In this document: positions 9,201-17,770 of the stretch, piece by piece | Position numbering within the stretch: position 1 is the stretch's first letter | Layout of the letters: each line of letters begins with the position of its first letter | Origin: Streptomyces olindensis | Lineage (GTDB): Bacteria; Actinomycetota; Actinomycetes; Streptomycetales; Streptomycetaceae | NCBI GenBank assembly: GCA_000696115.1 | Contig: JJOH01000018.1 | Location: forward strand, 1 to 64,000 | DNA: 64,000 bases | Reading direction: 5' to 3' | Translations under genes and position numbers: made by a program | Notes under the pieces: model-generated | Databases searched by the model: none | Seen by the model: only the letters and a program-made list of their open reading frames with translations | What the model was told of the DNA's origin: nothing

Positions 9201-9368
9201 CTGCTGTGCAACCCCAAGTCGTGGATCAAGGTCCGGTCCCGTGAGCAGCGGGCTCCGAGCTTCGAGATTACGGCACATGCCCCTGCGCGGGCACATCCCG
9301 CCCGCGCTGCCACCCGATGGGAGGCGGCCCGGCACACAGTATGCCGAGCCGCCTCGAACTCCGTATGA

Positions 9369-10673
9369 CTAGGAGATTCTCACCGGGTTAACCACGTCCG
9401 CGATCAGCACCAGGATCGTGAAGCAGATGAAGATCCCGGCGACCACGTACGCGACGGGCATGAGCTTCGCCACGTCGAAGGGGCCCGGGTCGGGCCGGCG
9501 CAGCACCTTGGCCGTGTTGCGGCGCAGCGACTCCCACAGGGCGCCCGCGATGTGGCCGCCGTCGAGCGGCAGCAGCGGGAGCATGTTGAACAGGAACAGG
9601 GAGAGGTTGAAGCCGGCGACCAGCATGAGGGCCATGGCCAGCTGCTGGGTGGGCGGGATGTCGAGGGTGAAGATCTCGCCGCCGACGCGGGCCGCGCCGA
9701 CCACGCCCATCGGGGAGTCGGCCTCGCGCGGGGCGCCGTCGAAGGCCGCGTTCCACAGGGCCGGGACCTTGCCGGGCAGGGCGGCGAGGGAGTCGACGGC
9801 CTCGCCGATCCGGTCGCCCATCCAGGTCACGGACTCGCCGAAGTCCTGCTTGACCACGCCGGTGGCGGCGCTGAAGCCGAGGAAACCGGCCTGGACGTAC
9901 TGGCCGTCGACGATCTGGCCGCTCGCGTCCTTCTTGGCGACCTGGTTGGTGGCGATCTTCGCGTGCAGGGTGACGTCCTGGCCGCCCCGCTCGACGACGA
10001 TCGGCACCTCCTTGCCGGGGCTGGAGCGGATCAGGTCGGACAGCTCGTTCCAGTCGTCGGTCCGCACGCCGTCGAAGGAGACGATCTTGTCGCCGGCCTT
10101 GAGGCCCGCCGCGGCGGCCGGGCTGGCCGGGTCGCCCTTCTCGCACTTGTCGCGGTTCTCGCTCTGCGCGATGACGCACTGGGAGACCGAGCTGACCGAG
10201 GTGGTCTGCTGGGTGATGCCGAAGCCCATCAGGACGGTGAGGAACAGCGCCACCGCCAGGACCAGGTTCATGAAGGGGCCGGCGAACATGACGATCACGC
10301 GCTTCCAGGGGGCGCGCGTGTAGAACATGCGGTTCTCGTCGCCCGGCCGGAGCTCCTCGTACGCGGCCGAGCGGGCGTCCTCGATCATGCCGCGCCACGG
10401 GGAGGTGGAGCGGACCTCCAGCCGGCCGTCGGCGCCGGGCGGGAACATCCCGATCATGCGGATGTAGCCGCCGAACGGGATGGCCTTGATGCCGTACTCG
10501 GTCTCGCCCCTCTTGCGCGAGAAGAGCGTCGGGCCGAAGCCGACCATGTACTGCGGCACGCGGATGCCGAAGAGCTTGGCCGTGGACAGGTGCCCCAGCT
10601 CGTGCCACGCGATCGAGAACAGCAGGCCGACCACGAAGAGACCTATGCCGAGGATGAACATCAGGGTCGTCAT
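9369..10673 (-). CDS. rseP: RIP site-2 zinc metalloprotease (RseP family)
   Basis: This 434-residue membrane protease cleaves substrates within the bilayer, typically anti-sigma factors. The first membrane helix carries the zinc motif AWHELGHLSTA (HExxH, about residues 23-27) and is followed by IPFGGYIRMIG. A PDZ domain (about 180-270) contains AAGLKAGDKIVSFDG. The second metal motif FNMLPLLPLDGGHIAG (NxxPxxPLDGG) lies in a late helix, and the protein ends in a hydrophobic segment. Its ATG overlaps the dxr stop by four bases (ATGA), so it is translated with dxr, an arrangement shared by many bacteria. Possible substrates are not identifiable here. Confidence 0.95.
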   Translation of the reverse strand: MTTLMFILGIGLFVVGLLFSIAWHELGHLSTAKLFGIRVPQYMVGFGPTLFSRKRGETEYGIKAIPFGGYIRMIGMFPPGADGRLEVRSTSPWRGMIEDARSAAYEELRPGDENRMFYTRAPWKRVIVMFAGPFMNLVLAVALFLTVLMGFGITQQTTSVSSVSQCVIAQSENRDKCEKGDPASPAAAAGLKAGDKIVSFDGVRTDDWNELSDLIRSSPGKEVPIVVERGGQDVTLHAKIATNQVAKKDASGQIVDGQYVQAGFLGFSAATGVVKQDFGESVTWMGDRIGEAVDSLAALPGKVPALWNAAFDGAPREADSPMGVVGAARVGGEIFTLDIPPTQQLAMALMLVAGFNLSLFLFNMLPLLPLDGGHIAGALWESLRRNTAKVLRRPDPGPFDVAKLMPVAYVVAGIFICFTILVLIADVVNPVRIS

Positions 10674-11959
10674 GCACGGGCCTCCGCCGTCTGTGCCGCC
10701 AGTTGCCGGGCCCGGGTCCGCGCCCAGGTCTCCGCTTCGAGGACGTCCGACACGGTGAGTGAGGTTCCCGTACGCGGGGTGCCGTGCTCCTCGACGACCC
10801 GGGTGACGGTCTCCATGATCCCGTTGAACGGCAGTGCGCCCTGGCGGAACGCCTCCACGCACTCCTCGTTGGCCGCATTGAACACCGCCGGGGCGGTGCC
10901 CGCGAGCTCGCCGACGTGCCGGGCGAGGTTCACCGAGGGGAAGGCCTCGTCGTCGAGCGGGAAGAACTCCCAGGTCGAGGCCTTGCTCCAGTCGAAGGTG
11001 GGGGCGGCGTCGGGGACGCGCTCGGGCCAGCCGAGGCCGATGGCGATGGGCCCGCGCATGTCGGGCGGGGTCGCCTGGGCCAGTGTCGATCCATCCGTGA
11101 ACTCAACCATCGAGTGGACATACGACTGGGGATGCACGACGACCTCAATGCGGTCGAAGGGAATGTCGTAGAGGAGGTGCGCCTCGATGACCTCCAGGCC
11201 CTTGTTGACGAGGGTCGCGGAGTTGATCGTGATGACCGGGCCCATGGCCCAGGTGGGGTGCGCGAGGGCGTCCTCGACGGTGACGTTCGCCAGCTCCTCC
11301 TTGGTCCGGCCGCGGAAGGGGCCGCCGGAGGCGGTAACGACCAGCTTGCGGACGTCGGCGCGGGTGCCGGCGGCCAGGGCCTGGAAGAGGGCGGCGTGCT
11401 CGGAGTCGACCGGGATGATCTGCCCGGGCTTGGCGAGGGCCTTGACCAGCGGGCCGCCCACGATGAGCGACTCCTTGTTGGCGAGCGCGAGGGTGCGGCC
11501 CGCCTCCAGGGCGGCGAGGGTCGGGGCGAGTCCGATGGAGCCGGTGATGCCGTTCAGGACGGTGTGGCAGTCGGACGCCGCGAGCTGCGTGGCCGCGTCC
11601 GGGCCGGCGAGGATCTCGGGGAGCGGCTCGCCGGTGCCGTACTGCGCGGTGAGCGCCTCGCGCAGGGCCGGTACGACGTCCTCGCGGGCCACGGCGACCG
11701 TGGCCGCGCGCAGCCGGTGGGCCTGCTCGGCGAGGAGGGCGACCCGGCCGCCGTTGGCCGAGAGGCCGGTGACCCGGAACCGGTCGGGGTTGCGCAGCAC
11801 GAGGTCGATGGCCTGGGTGCCGATGGACCCGGTGGAGCCGAGGATCACCACGTCCTTGGGGCCGTCGCCCGCTACGGGGTCGTAGACGAGGTGCGGGTCG
11901 GCCAGGGCGCGGGCCGCAAGCACCGTCGTCCGCCCGGAGGGCGGGCCCTGCGGCGTCAT
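10670..11959 (-). CDS. dxr: 1-deoxy-D-xylulose 5-phosphate reductoisomerase
   Basis: This 429-residue enzyme makes 2-C-methyl-D-erythritol 4-phosphate, the first committed step of the MEP pathway. The NADPH fold starts with KDVVILGSTGSIGTQAIDL. LALANKESLIVGG, IPVDSEHAALFQAL and ASGGPFRGR carry the metal and substrate residues, and HPTWAMGPVITINSATLVNKGLEVIEAHLL and VHPQSYVHSMVEFTDGS complete the catalytic part. ATG 11959 starts directly against a dispersed hairpin repeat whose GGGGGGA run may serve as the ribosome site. An internal start closer to the NADPH motif is possible because the first 40 residues are poorly conserved. dxr, rseP and ispG read in one direction. Confidence 0.95.
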   Translation of the reverse strand: MTPQGPPSGRTTVLAARALADPHLVYDPVAGDGPKDVVILGSTGSIGTQAIDLVLRNPDRFRVTGLSANGGRVALLAEQAHRLRAATVAVAREDVVPALREALTAQYGTGEPLPEILAGPDAATQLAASDCHTVLNGITGSIGLAPTLAALEAGRTLALANKESLIVGGPLVKALAKPGQIIPVDSEHAALFQALAAGTRADVRKLVVTASGGPFRGRTKEELANVTVEDALAHPTWAMGPVITINSATLVNKGLEVIEAHLLYDIPFDRIEVVVHPQSYVHSMVEFTDGSTLAQATPPDMRGPIAIGLGWPERVPDAAPTFDWSKASTWEFFPLDDEAFPSVNLARHVGELAGTAPAVFNAANEECVEAFRQGALPFNGIMETVTRVVEEHGTPRTGTSLTVSDVLEAETWARTRARQLAAQTAEARA

Positions 11960-12001
11960 GGGGGTCCCCCCTGCTCGAGCGAAGCCGAGACCTTGGGGGA
12001 G
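11960..12001. repeat. Dispersed Streptomyces hairpin repeat, copy 2 (abuts dxr start)
   Basis: This copy reads GGGGGTCCCCCC, then TGCTCGAGCGAAGCCGAGA and CCTTGGGGGA, matching the copy at 6366-6404 apart from the base after the C-run and the outer right arm. It begins one base after the dxr start codon, so it lies entirely in the dxr leader and can fold over the ribosome entry region. Confidence 0.75.
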
Positions 12002-12191
12002 CGTGCTCTCGGCGTGCCGGGCGTCGACCCGTGTACTGGACGTACTCGGGTCGGCGCCCGGTGCGGCGAGAGTGCGTGCATGGCGTCGCGGGGCAGACGG
12101 GGCTTGCGGCCCGCGCCCTGAGGGGGCTGGACTGTCGCTCATTCCTCCATTGTTGCCGTAAGCATCGTGTGTGAGGACAGCGCGTCCCCTT

Positions 12192-12228
12192 CCTGGGGGC
12201 GCGCGCCGCAGCGGCTCGGGCCCCCAGG
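12192..12228 (-). terminator. Terminator after the acyl-CoA dehydrogenase gene
   Basis: CCTGGGGGC (12192-12200) and GCCCCCAGG (12220-12228) form a perfect 9-bp stem with a 19-base loop, beginning nine bases beyond the stop codon. No T-run. Confidence 0.6.
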
Positions 12229-12236
12229 GGGCCGGG

Positions 12237-14174
12237 CTACCGGATCGGCCGGTGGACGTTCTCCTTCTGCGACGGTCCCGGTGTCGCGTCCGCGATCCAG
12301 GGGCCCTCGCCCGAGGGGTCGACGATGCCCCGCTCCAGCCACGCGTAGGTGCCGGACAGGACGCCCTTGACGACCGTGCGGTCGAGGTCGTCGGTGTTGG
12401 TCCACAGGCGGGTGAAGAGCTCTTCGATCCGGATGCGGGCCTGGCGGCAGAAGACGTCGGCGAGCTGGTAGGCCTCGCGGCCGTTCTCGCCCTGGCCGCG
12501 CAGGAGTTCGGCCCGTACGCAGGCCGCGCTCATGGCGAACAGTTCGGCGCCGATGTCCACGATCCGGCCGAGGAAGCCCTGCTTGGACTCCATGCGGCCC
12601 TGCCAGCGGGACATGGCGTAGAACGTGGAGCGGGCGAGCTTGCGGGCGGTGCGCTCGACGTAGCGCAGGTGGGCCGAGAGGTCCACCTCGCGCTTGAACT
12701 CGCCGTAGGAGGTGGGGAGCTGGCCCGGGCCCGCCACCAGCTTCGGGAGCCACTTGGCGTAGAAGGCGCCCGCGTTCGCGCCGGCCCTGGCCTTGTCGCC
12801 GAGGGACTTCTCGGGGTCGATGAGATCGCCGGCGACGGAGAGGTGGGCGTCGACGGCCTCGCGGGCGATGAGGAGGTGCATGATCTCCGTCGAGCCCTCG
12901 AAGATGCGGTTGATGCGCAGGTCGCGCAGCAGTTGCTCGGCGGGGACGCCGCGTTCGCCGCGGGCCCGCAGGGACTCGGCCGTCTCGAAGCCGCGGCCGC
13001 CGCGGATCTGGACGAGTTCGTCGGCCATCGTCCAGGCCATCTCGGAGGCGTACAGCTTGGCCAGGGCGCCTTCGATGCGGATGTCGTTGCGGTCCTCGTC
13101 GGCCATCTGCGAGGCCAGGTCGGTCACGGCCTCCAGGGCGAAGGTGGTGGCCGCGATGAAGGAGATCTTGGAGCCGACCGCCTCGTGGTGCGCGACGGGT
13201 TTGCCCCACTGCTCGCGGGCCGCCGACCACTCGCGGGCGATCTTCAGGCACCACTTGCCGGCCGCGACGCAGGACGCGGGCAGGGACAGCCGCCCGGTGT
13301 TGAGGGTGGTCAGGGCGATCTTCAGGCCCTGGCCCTCCTCGCCGACCCGGTTCGCGGCGGGGACGCGGACCTGGTGGAAGCGGGTGACGCCGTTCTCGAT
13401 GCCGCGCAGGCCCATGAAGGCGTTGCGGTTCTCGACGGTGACGCCCGGCGAGTTCGTCTCCACGACGAAGGCGGTGATGCCGCCCCGGTGGCCCTCGGAC
13501 TTCGGCACCCGGGCCATGACCACCAGCAGGTCGGCGACCACGCCGTTGGTGGTCCACAGCTTCACGCCGTCGAGGACGTAGTCGTCCCCGTCGGGCACGG
13601 CGCTGGTGGCGAGGCGGGCCGGGTCGGAGCCGACGTCGGGCTCGGTGAGCAGGAAGGCGCTGATGTCCGTGCGGGCGCAGCGCGGCAGGAAGCGTTCCTT
13701 CTGCTCCTGCGTGCCGAACAGCTTCAGCGGCTGGGGTACGCCGATCGACTGGTGGGCGGAGAGCAGCACGCCGATCGCGGGGCTGGCGGAGCCGGCCAGG
13801 GAGAGCGCCTTGTTGTAGTACACCTGCGTGAGGCCGAGACCGCCGTACCTGGTGTCGATCTTCATGCCGAAGGCGCCGAGCTCCTTCAGGCCGTCGATCA
13901 CCTCGTCGGGGATCCGGGCGTCGCGCTCGATCCGGGCCGGGTCGACCTTCGTCTCGACGAAGTCGCGGAGCTTGGCGAGGAACTCCTCGCCGCGCTGGGC
14001 GGCCTCGTCGTCGGGGACGGGGTGGGGGTGGATGAGGTCGAGCCGGAAGCGGCCGAGGAACAGCTCCTTGGCGAAGCTGGGCTTGCGCCAGTGCTGTTCC
14101 CGGGCGGCCTCCGCCACCTCACGGGCCTCCCGCTCGGTGACGGCGGGACGGGAAGAGGGGGTGGAAGCGGACAT
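12237..14174 (-). CDS. Long-form acyl-CoA dehydrogenase (VLCAD-like)
   Basis: This 645-residue flavoenzyme should introduce the alpha-beta double bond of acyl-CoA in fatty-acid oxidation. The ACAD core (about residues 50-430) shows FLLTEPDVGSDPARLAT (substrate/FAD loop), DGVKLWTTNG, FMGLRGIENGVTRFHQVRVP and the FAD-binding IRGGRGFETAESL and NRIFEGSTEIMHLLIAREAVD. About 200 further C-terminal residues resemble the extension of very-long-chain enzymes. ATG 14174 follows GAGG eight bases upstream; a GTG at 14183 lies inside that ribosome site. It is transcribed away from the LacI regulator across the 336-base gap 14175-14510, and may be the last core gene before the glycan locus. Confidence 0.9.
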   Translation of the reverse strand: MSASTPSSRPAVTEREAREVAEAAREQHWRKPSFAKELFLGRFRLDLIHPHPVPDDEAAQRGEEFLAKLRDFVETKVDPARIERDARIPDEVIDGLKELGAFGMKIDTRYGGLGLTQVYYNKALSLAGSASPAIGVLLSAHQSIGVPQPLKLFGTQEQKERFLPRCARTDISAFLLTEPDVGSDPARLATSAVPDGDDYVLDGVKLWTTNGVVADLLVVMARVPKSEGHRGGITAFVVETNSPGVTVENRNAFMGLRGIENGVTRFHQVRVPAANRVGEEGQGLKIALTTLNTGRLSLPASCVAAGKWCLKIAREWSAAREQWGKPVAHHEAVGSKISFIAATTFALEAVTDLASQMADEDRNDIRIEGALAKLYASEMAWTMADELVQIRGGRGFETAESLRARGERGVPAEQLLRDLRINRIFEGSTEIMHLLIAREAVDAHLSVAGDLIDPEKSLGDKARAGANAGAFYAKWLPKLVAGPGQLPTSYGEFKREVDLSAHLRYVERTARKLARSTFYAMSRWQGRMESKQGFLGRIVDIGAELFAMSAACVRAELLRGQGENGREAYQLADVFCRQARIRIEELFTRLWTNTDDLDRTVVKGVLSGTYAWLERGIVDPSGEGPWIADATPGPSQKENVHRPIR

Positions 14175-14390
14175 GAGGGTCACCTCGCCGCATCTAGTGA
14201 TGTTGAGGACCGTACGTTACCGATCAGTGCTACTGGATCGTTGGTACCCGAAACCGGACGCTCCCACCAGTCCTCGCGCGTCCGTTCAGCCGAAGGGGGC
14301 GGAGCGTGCGCGGCACTTGTCGCGCGCCCGACGACGGTGTTGCATCGAGGTACCTCCCAGGAGACCGGTGTTCGCCCCTGGAATTCGGTA

Positions 14391-14404
14391 TCGAAGCGCT
14401 TCGA
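14391..14404. promoter_or_regulatory. LacI-family operator O1 (regulator promoter)
   Basis: A perfect 14-base palindrome TCGAAGCGCTTCGA with the central CG of LacI-type operators. It lies 107 bases before the start of the LacI regulator in the divergent gap 14175-14510, which contains no gene. Identical palindromes are at 30041-30054 and 30201-30214. Confidence 0.85.
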
Positions 14405-14479
14405 CAACCTATGGACACCCAGGATCACTGGAGCTACTGTCGAACCACCCTCACTCGCCGTTATCAGCAATGCGCACTG

Positions 14480-14492
14480 TCGAAGCGCTTCA
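14480..14492. promoter_or_regulatory. LacI-family operator O2 (imperfect, next to regulator start)
   Basis: TCGAAGCGCTTCA, flanked as TG..CA, retains the CGAAGCGCTTC core and sits 18 bases before the ATG of the LacI gene. O1 and O2 centres are about 89 bases apart. Binding here should block transcription or elongation of the regulator and the downstream GH31 gene, giving autorepression. Confidence 0.75.
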
Positions 14493-14510
14493 CAAAGCTT
14501 GGAGAGCTGG

Positions 14511-15524
14511 ATGGTCACCCTCGCCGAGGTCGCCCAGCACGCCGGAGTCTCGGCGAGCACGGTGAGCTATGTCCTCAGCGGCAAGCGGTCCATCTCCGCG
14601 ACCACCCGGCAGCGGGTCGAGCGGAGCATCCGCGAGCTCGGGTACCACCCGAACGCCGGGGCCCGGGCCCTGGCAAGCAGCAGGTCGAACATCATCGCGC
14701 TGATGATCCCGCTGCGCACGGACATGTACGTGCCCGTGATGATGGAGATCGCCATCGCGGTGGCGACCTGCGCCCGCACGCACGGGTACGACGTGCTGCT
14801 GCTCACCGGTGAAGAGGGGCCGGACGCGGTGCGCCGCGTCGCGGGCAGCGGGCTCGCCGACGGGATGATCCTGATGGACGTCGAACTCGACGACGAGCGG
14901 CTGCCGCTGCTGCGCGCGACGGACCAGCCGTCCGTGCTGATCGGTCTGCCCGCCGACACCACCGGTCTCACCTGCGTCGACCTGGACTTCAGGGCGACGG
15001 GCGCGCTGTGCGTGGAGCACCTGGCGAAGCAGGGGCACCAGGACATCGCCGTCATCGGCGAGGCACCGGCGGTCTACGAGCGGCACACGGGCTTCGCCGA
15101 GCGCACCCTCGACGGGCTGCGGTCGCGCTCCCGCGAGCTGGGCGTGCGGCTGCTGCACCGGCCGTGCGACGGCGGGTACGACGCGATGGCGGTGACGCTC
15201 GCCCGGATCCTCGACGAACGCCCGGGGACCTCGGGGATCATCGTGCAGAACGAGTCGGCGGTCGAGCCGCTGCTCGCGCTGCTGCGGCAGCAGGGCCGGG
15301 CCGTGCCGGAGGACATGTCGGTGGTCGCGATCTGCCCGGACCAGGTCGCCACGCAGGCCTCGGTGCGGCTGACCTCGGTCGCCATCCCCGCGCAGGAGAT
15401 GGGCCGGCACGCGGTGGAGCACCTGGTCGCCAAGCTCGAGGGGCGCGGCCGCGACGAGGTCGTGCTGATCGCCCCCGAGCTGACGGTACGGACGAGCACG
15501 GGCCCGGCGCCGAGCCGGTCGTAG
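14511..15524 (+). CDS. LacI-family transcriptional regulator of the xyloglucan locus
   Basis: This 337-residue regulator has an N-terminal LacI helix-turn-helix (MVTLAEVAQHAGVSASTVSYVLSGKRSISATT, residues 1-33) and hinge helix (PNAGARALASSRS, about 49-61). The periplasmic-binding-protein-like effector domain includes NIIALMIPL, GLADGMILMDVELDD, HLAKQGHQDIAVIG and LTSVAIPAQEMGRHAVEHLV. The start ATG has GGAGAG four bases upstream. Two operators precede it and two more lie in the promoters of the importer operon and GH3, so it is the obvious local repressor. The inducer is likely a xyloglucan oligosaccharide or released sugar. GH31 starts 92 bases downstream and is probably cotranscribed. Confidence 0.93.
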   Translation: MVTLAEVAQHAGVSASTVSYVLSGKRSISATTRQRVERSIRELGYHPNAGARALASSRSNIIALMIPLRTDMYVPVMMEIAIAVATCARTHGYDVLLLTGEEGPDAVRRVAGSGLADGMILMDVELDDERLPLLRATDQPSVLIGLPADTTGLTCVDLDFRATGALCVEHLAKQGHQDIAVIGEAPAVYERHTGFAERTLDGLRSRSRELGVRLLHRPCDGGYDAMAVTLARILDERPGTSGIIVQNESAVEPLLALLRQQGRAVPEDMSVVAICPDQVATQASVRLTSVAIPAQEMGRHAVEHLVAKLEGRGRDEVVLIAPELTVRTSTGPAPSRS

Positions 15525-15616
15525 GAACCCCTGGCGCCCCGCCTTCCTCGCAACGCCGCCCTCCTCCCAGGGCACCCCCATGTCTGCACTCCTCCAGGAG
15601 CACAGGAGCACGCCAC

Positions 15617-17659
15617 GTGAATCAGCCTGCTGAAACCCAGCCCCAGGTGAGCCTGGCGCAGTCCTCCCCCACGGTCGGTACGTTCCGCGAGCGGGACGGC
15701 GCGCTGGAGTGGAGCGGCCGCCAGGAGACCGTACGGATCGAGCCGTGGGGGCCGGACGCGGTCCGGGTGCGGGCCCGGCTCGGCGGCCCGGTCCTCGAAG
15801 GGCTGCCGGGCGCCCTGCTCGACGAGGCTCCGACGACGCCCTCCACGGTGAAGATCGAGGACGGCGGCGGCCGGCTGACGGTGGGCGCGCTCACCGTCGA
15901 GGTGAACGCCGAGGGCCTGATCCGCTTCCTGCGGACGGAGGACTCCGCCGAGCTGCTCGCCGAGGACCGCGCCCACTTCTGGTGGCCCGGCTCCCGCCTC
16001 TACACGGCCGTCGGCAACGGCCACCACCGCCTGGAGCAGCGCTTCGCCGCCTACGACGACGAGAAGCTGTACGGCCTCGGCCAGCACCAGCACGGGCGGT
16101 TCGACCAGAAGGGCCTGGTGCTGGACCTGGTCCAGCGCAACGCCGAGGTCGGCATCCCGGTGCTGACCTCCAGCCGGGGCTACACCCTGCTGTGGAACAA
16201 CCCGGCGATCGGTCGCGTGGAGCTGGCGCACAACGGCACGCGGTGGGTCGCCGACTCGGCCCGGCAGATCGACTACTGGATCACGGCGGGCGATCCGGCC
16301 GGAGCCCAGCGCCGGTACAGCGCGGTGACCGGCCGGACGCCGATGCTGCCGGAGTGGGCGGCGGGCTTCTGGCAGTGCAAGCTGCGCTACCGCACCCAGG
16401 ACGAACTGATGGCGGTGGCCCGGGAGTACAAGCGGCGGGGCCTGCCCATCTCGGCGATCGTCTGCGACTTCTTCCACTGGACGCACCTCGGCGACTGGAA
16501 GTTCGACCCGAAGGAGTGGCCGGACCCGGCGGCGATGGTGCGGGAGCTGGACGAACTCGGCATCAAGCTGGTGGTGAGCGTCTGGCCGTCGGTGTCGCCG
16601 CTGAGCGAGAACCACCCGGTCCTGGAGCAGCGGGGCTGGTTCATCGGCACCCAGTACGGGCCGATGGCGCACGCCGACTGGCCCGACAAGGAGGTCGCCT
16701 CCACGGTCCAGGTGGCCTTCTACGACGCCACGAACCCGGAGGCCCGGGAGTTCGTGTGGTCGAGGATCAAGGAGAACTACCTCGACCCGTACGGCATCAC
16801 GGCGTTCTGGCTCGACGCCTGCGAGCCGGAGCTGAAGCCCGGCTTCTCCGAGAACCTGCGGTACTGGGCGGGACCGGGCCTGGAGGTCGGCAACATCTAC
16901 CCGGCCGAGAACGCCCGCACCTTCTACGAGGGCCTCGTCGCCACCGGCGAGGAGGAGGTCGTCACCCTCAACCGCTCGGCGTGGGCGGGCAGCCAGCGCT
17001 ACGGCGCCGCCCTGTGGTCCGGGGACATCGGCACGGACTTCCCGACCCTGCGCCGCCAGATCGCGGCCGGGCTCAACACGGCCCTGTCGGGCATCCCGTG
17101 GTGGAACACCGACATCGGCGGCTTCCACGGCGGCGACCCGGACGACCCGGCCTACCGGGAGGTGATGGTCCGCTGGTTCCAGTTCGGCGCGCTGTCCCCG
17201 CTGATGCGTCTGCACGGCTTCCGCGACCCGGGCATGCCGCTGGGCCCGGAGATGACCGGCGGCCCGAACGAGGTGTGGTCGTACGGGGAGGAGGCCGGGG
17301 CCGTCCTGGAGAAGTACCTGCGGCTGCGCGAGCGGCTGAAGCCGTACGTCCTGCGCGTCATGCGGGAGGCGCACGAGGAGGGCCTGCCCGTGATGCGGCC
17401 GCTGTTCCTGGAGTTCCCCGGCGACCAGACGGCCTGGTCGGTCGACGACTCCTACCTGTTCGGCCCGGACCTGCTGGTCGCGCCGGTGCTGACGGCCGGC
17501 GCCACGGCCCGTACGGCGTACCTGCCGGCGGGGGCCACGTGGACGGACGCGTGGACGGGTGAGACGTACGAGGGCGGTCAGGCCGTGACGGTCGACGCCC
17601 CGCTGGACCGGATCCCGCTGTTCCTGCGGGACGGGGCGCGGCTGCCTGTAGCGGAGTAG
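15617..17659 (+). CDS. GH31 alpha-xylosidase (YicI-like)
   Basis: This 680-residue family 31 glycosidase should remove alpha-1,6-xylose from the non-reducing end of xyloglucan oligosaccharides by a retaining mechanism. The catalytic barrel contains WAAGFWQCKLRYRTQDEL, FDPKEWPDP, the nucleophile Asp400 in GITAFWLDACEPEL and the acid/base Asp470 in AALWSGDIGTDF, followed by IPWWNTDIGGF. KLRYRTQDEL and WLDACEPE fit the alpha-xylosidase branch better than the alpha-glucosidase branch (WxDMNE). No signal peptide is seen, so it is cytoplasmic. GTG 15617 has AGGAG nine bases before it. A terminator follows at 17672. The closest alternative is an alpha-glucosidase or transxylosidase. Confidence 0.88.
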   Translation: MNQPAETQPQVSLAQSSPTVGTFRERDGALEWSGRQETVRIEPWGPDAVRVRARLGGPVLEGLPGALLDEAPTTPSTVKIEDGGGRLTVGALTVEVNAEGLIRFLRTEDSAELLAEDRAHFWWPGSRLYTAVGNGHHRLEQRFAAYDDEKLYGLGQHQHGRFDQKGLVLDLVQRNAEVGIPVLTSSRGYTLLWNNPAIGRVELAHNGTRWVADSARQIDYWITAGDPAGAQRRYSAVTGRTPMLPEWAAGFWQCKLRYRTQDELMAVAREYKRRGLPISAIVCDFFHWTHLGDWKFDPKEWPDPAAMVRELDELGIKLVVSVWPSVSPLSENHPVLEQRGWFIGTQYGPMAHADWPDKEVASTVQVAFYDATNPEAREFVWSRIKENYLDPYGITAFWLDACEPELKPGFSENLRYWAGPGLEVGNIYPAENARTFYEGLVATGEEEVVTLNRSAWAGSQRYGAALWSGDIGTDFPTLRRQIAAGLNTALSGIPWWNTDIGGFHGGDPDDPAYREVMVRWFQFGALSPLMRLHGFRDPGMPLGPEMTGGPNEVWSYGEEAGAVLEKYLRLRERLKPYVLRVMREAHEEGLPVMRPLFLEFPGDQTAWSVDDSYLFGPDLLVAPVLTAGATARTAYLPAGATWTDAWTGETYEGGQAVTVDAPLDRIPLFLRDGARLPVAE

Positions 17660-17671
17660 CCGTGCCGAAAG

Positions 17672-17708
17672 GGGGTGGCCGGATCGATGGAGGTCTTCCG
17701 GCCACCCC
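17672..17708 (+). terminator. Strong terminator after GH31
   Basis: GGGGTGGCCGGA (17672-17683) and TCCGGCCACCCC (17697-17708) form a perfect 12-bp stem with a 13-base loop, 12 bases after the stop codon, followed by TCTTCGCTTCTT. It ends the regulator-GH31 transcript. Confidence 0.85.
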
Positions 17709-17770
17709 TCTTCGCTTCTTCGGCCAACATCGGTGCAGCGCGGGCGGGTTGGAAGGGATAGGTTCCCTGC

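Noticed and set aside
12171..14510. Long open frame upstream of and in phase with the LacI gene
   Set aside because: It is antisense to the acyl-CoA dehydrogenase, lacks protein-like composition and the HTH begins exactly at ATG 14511.
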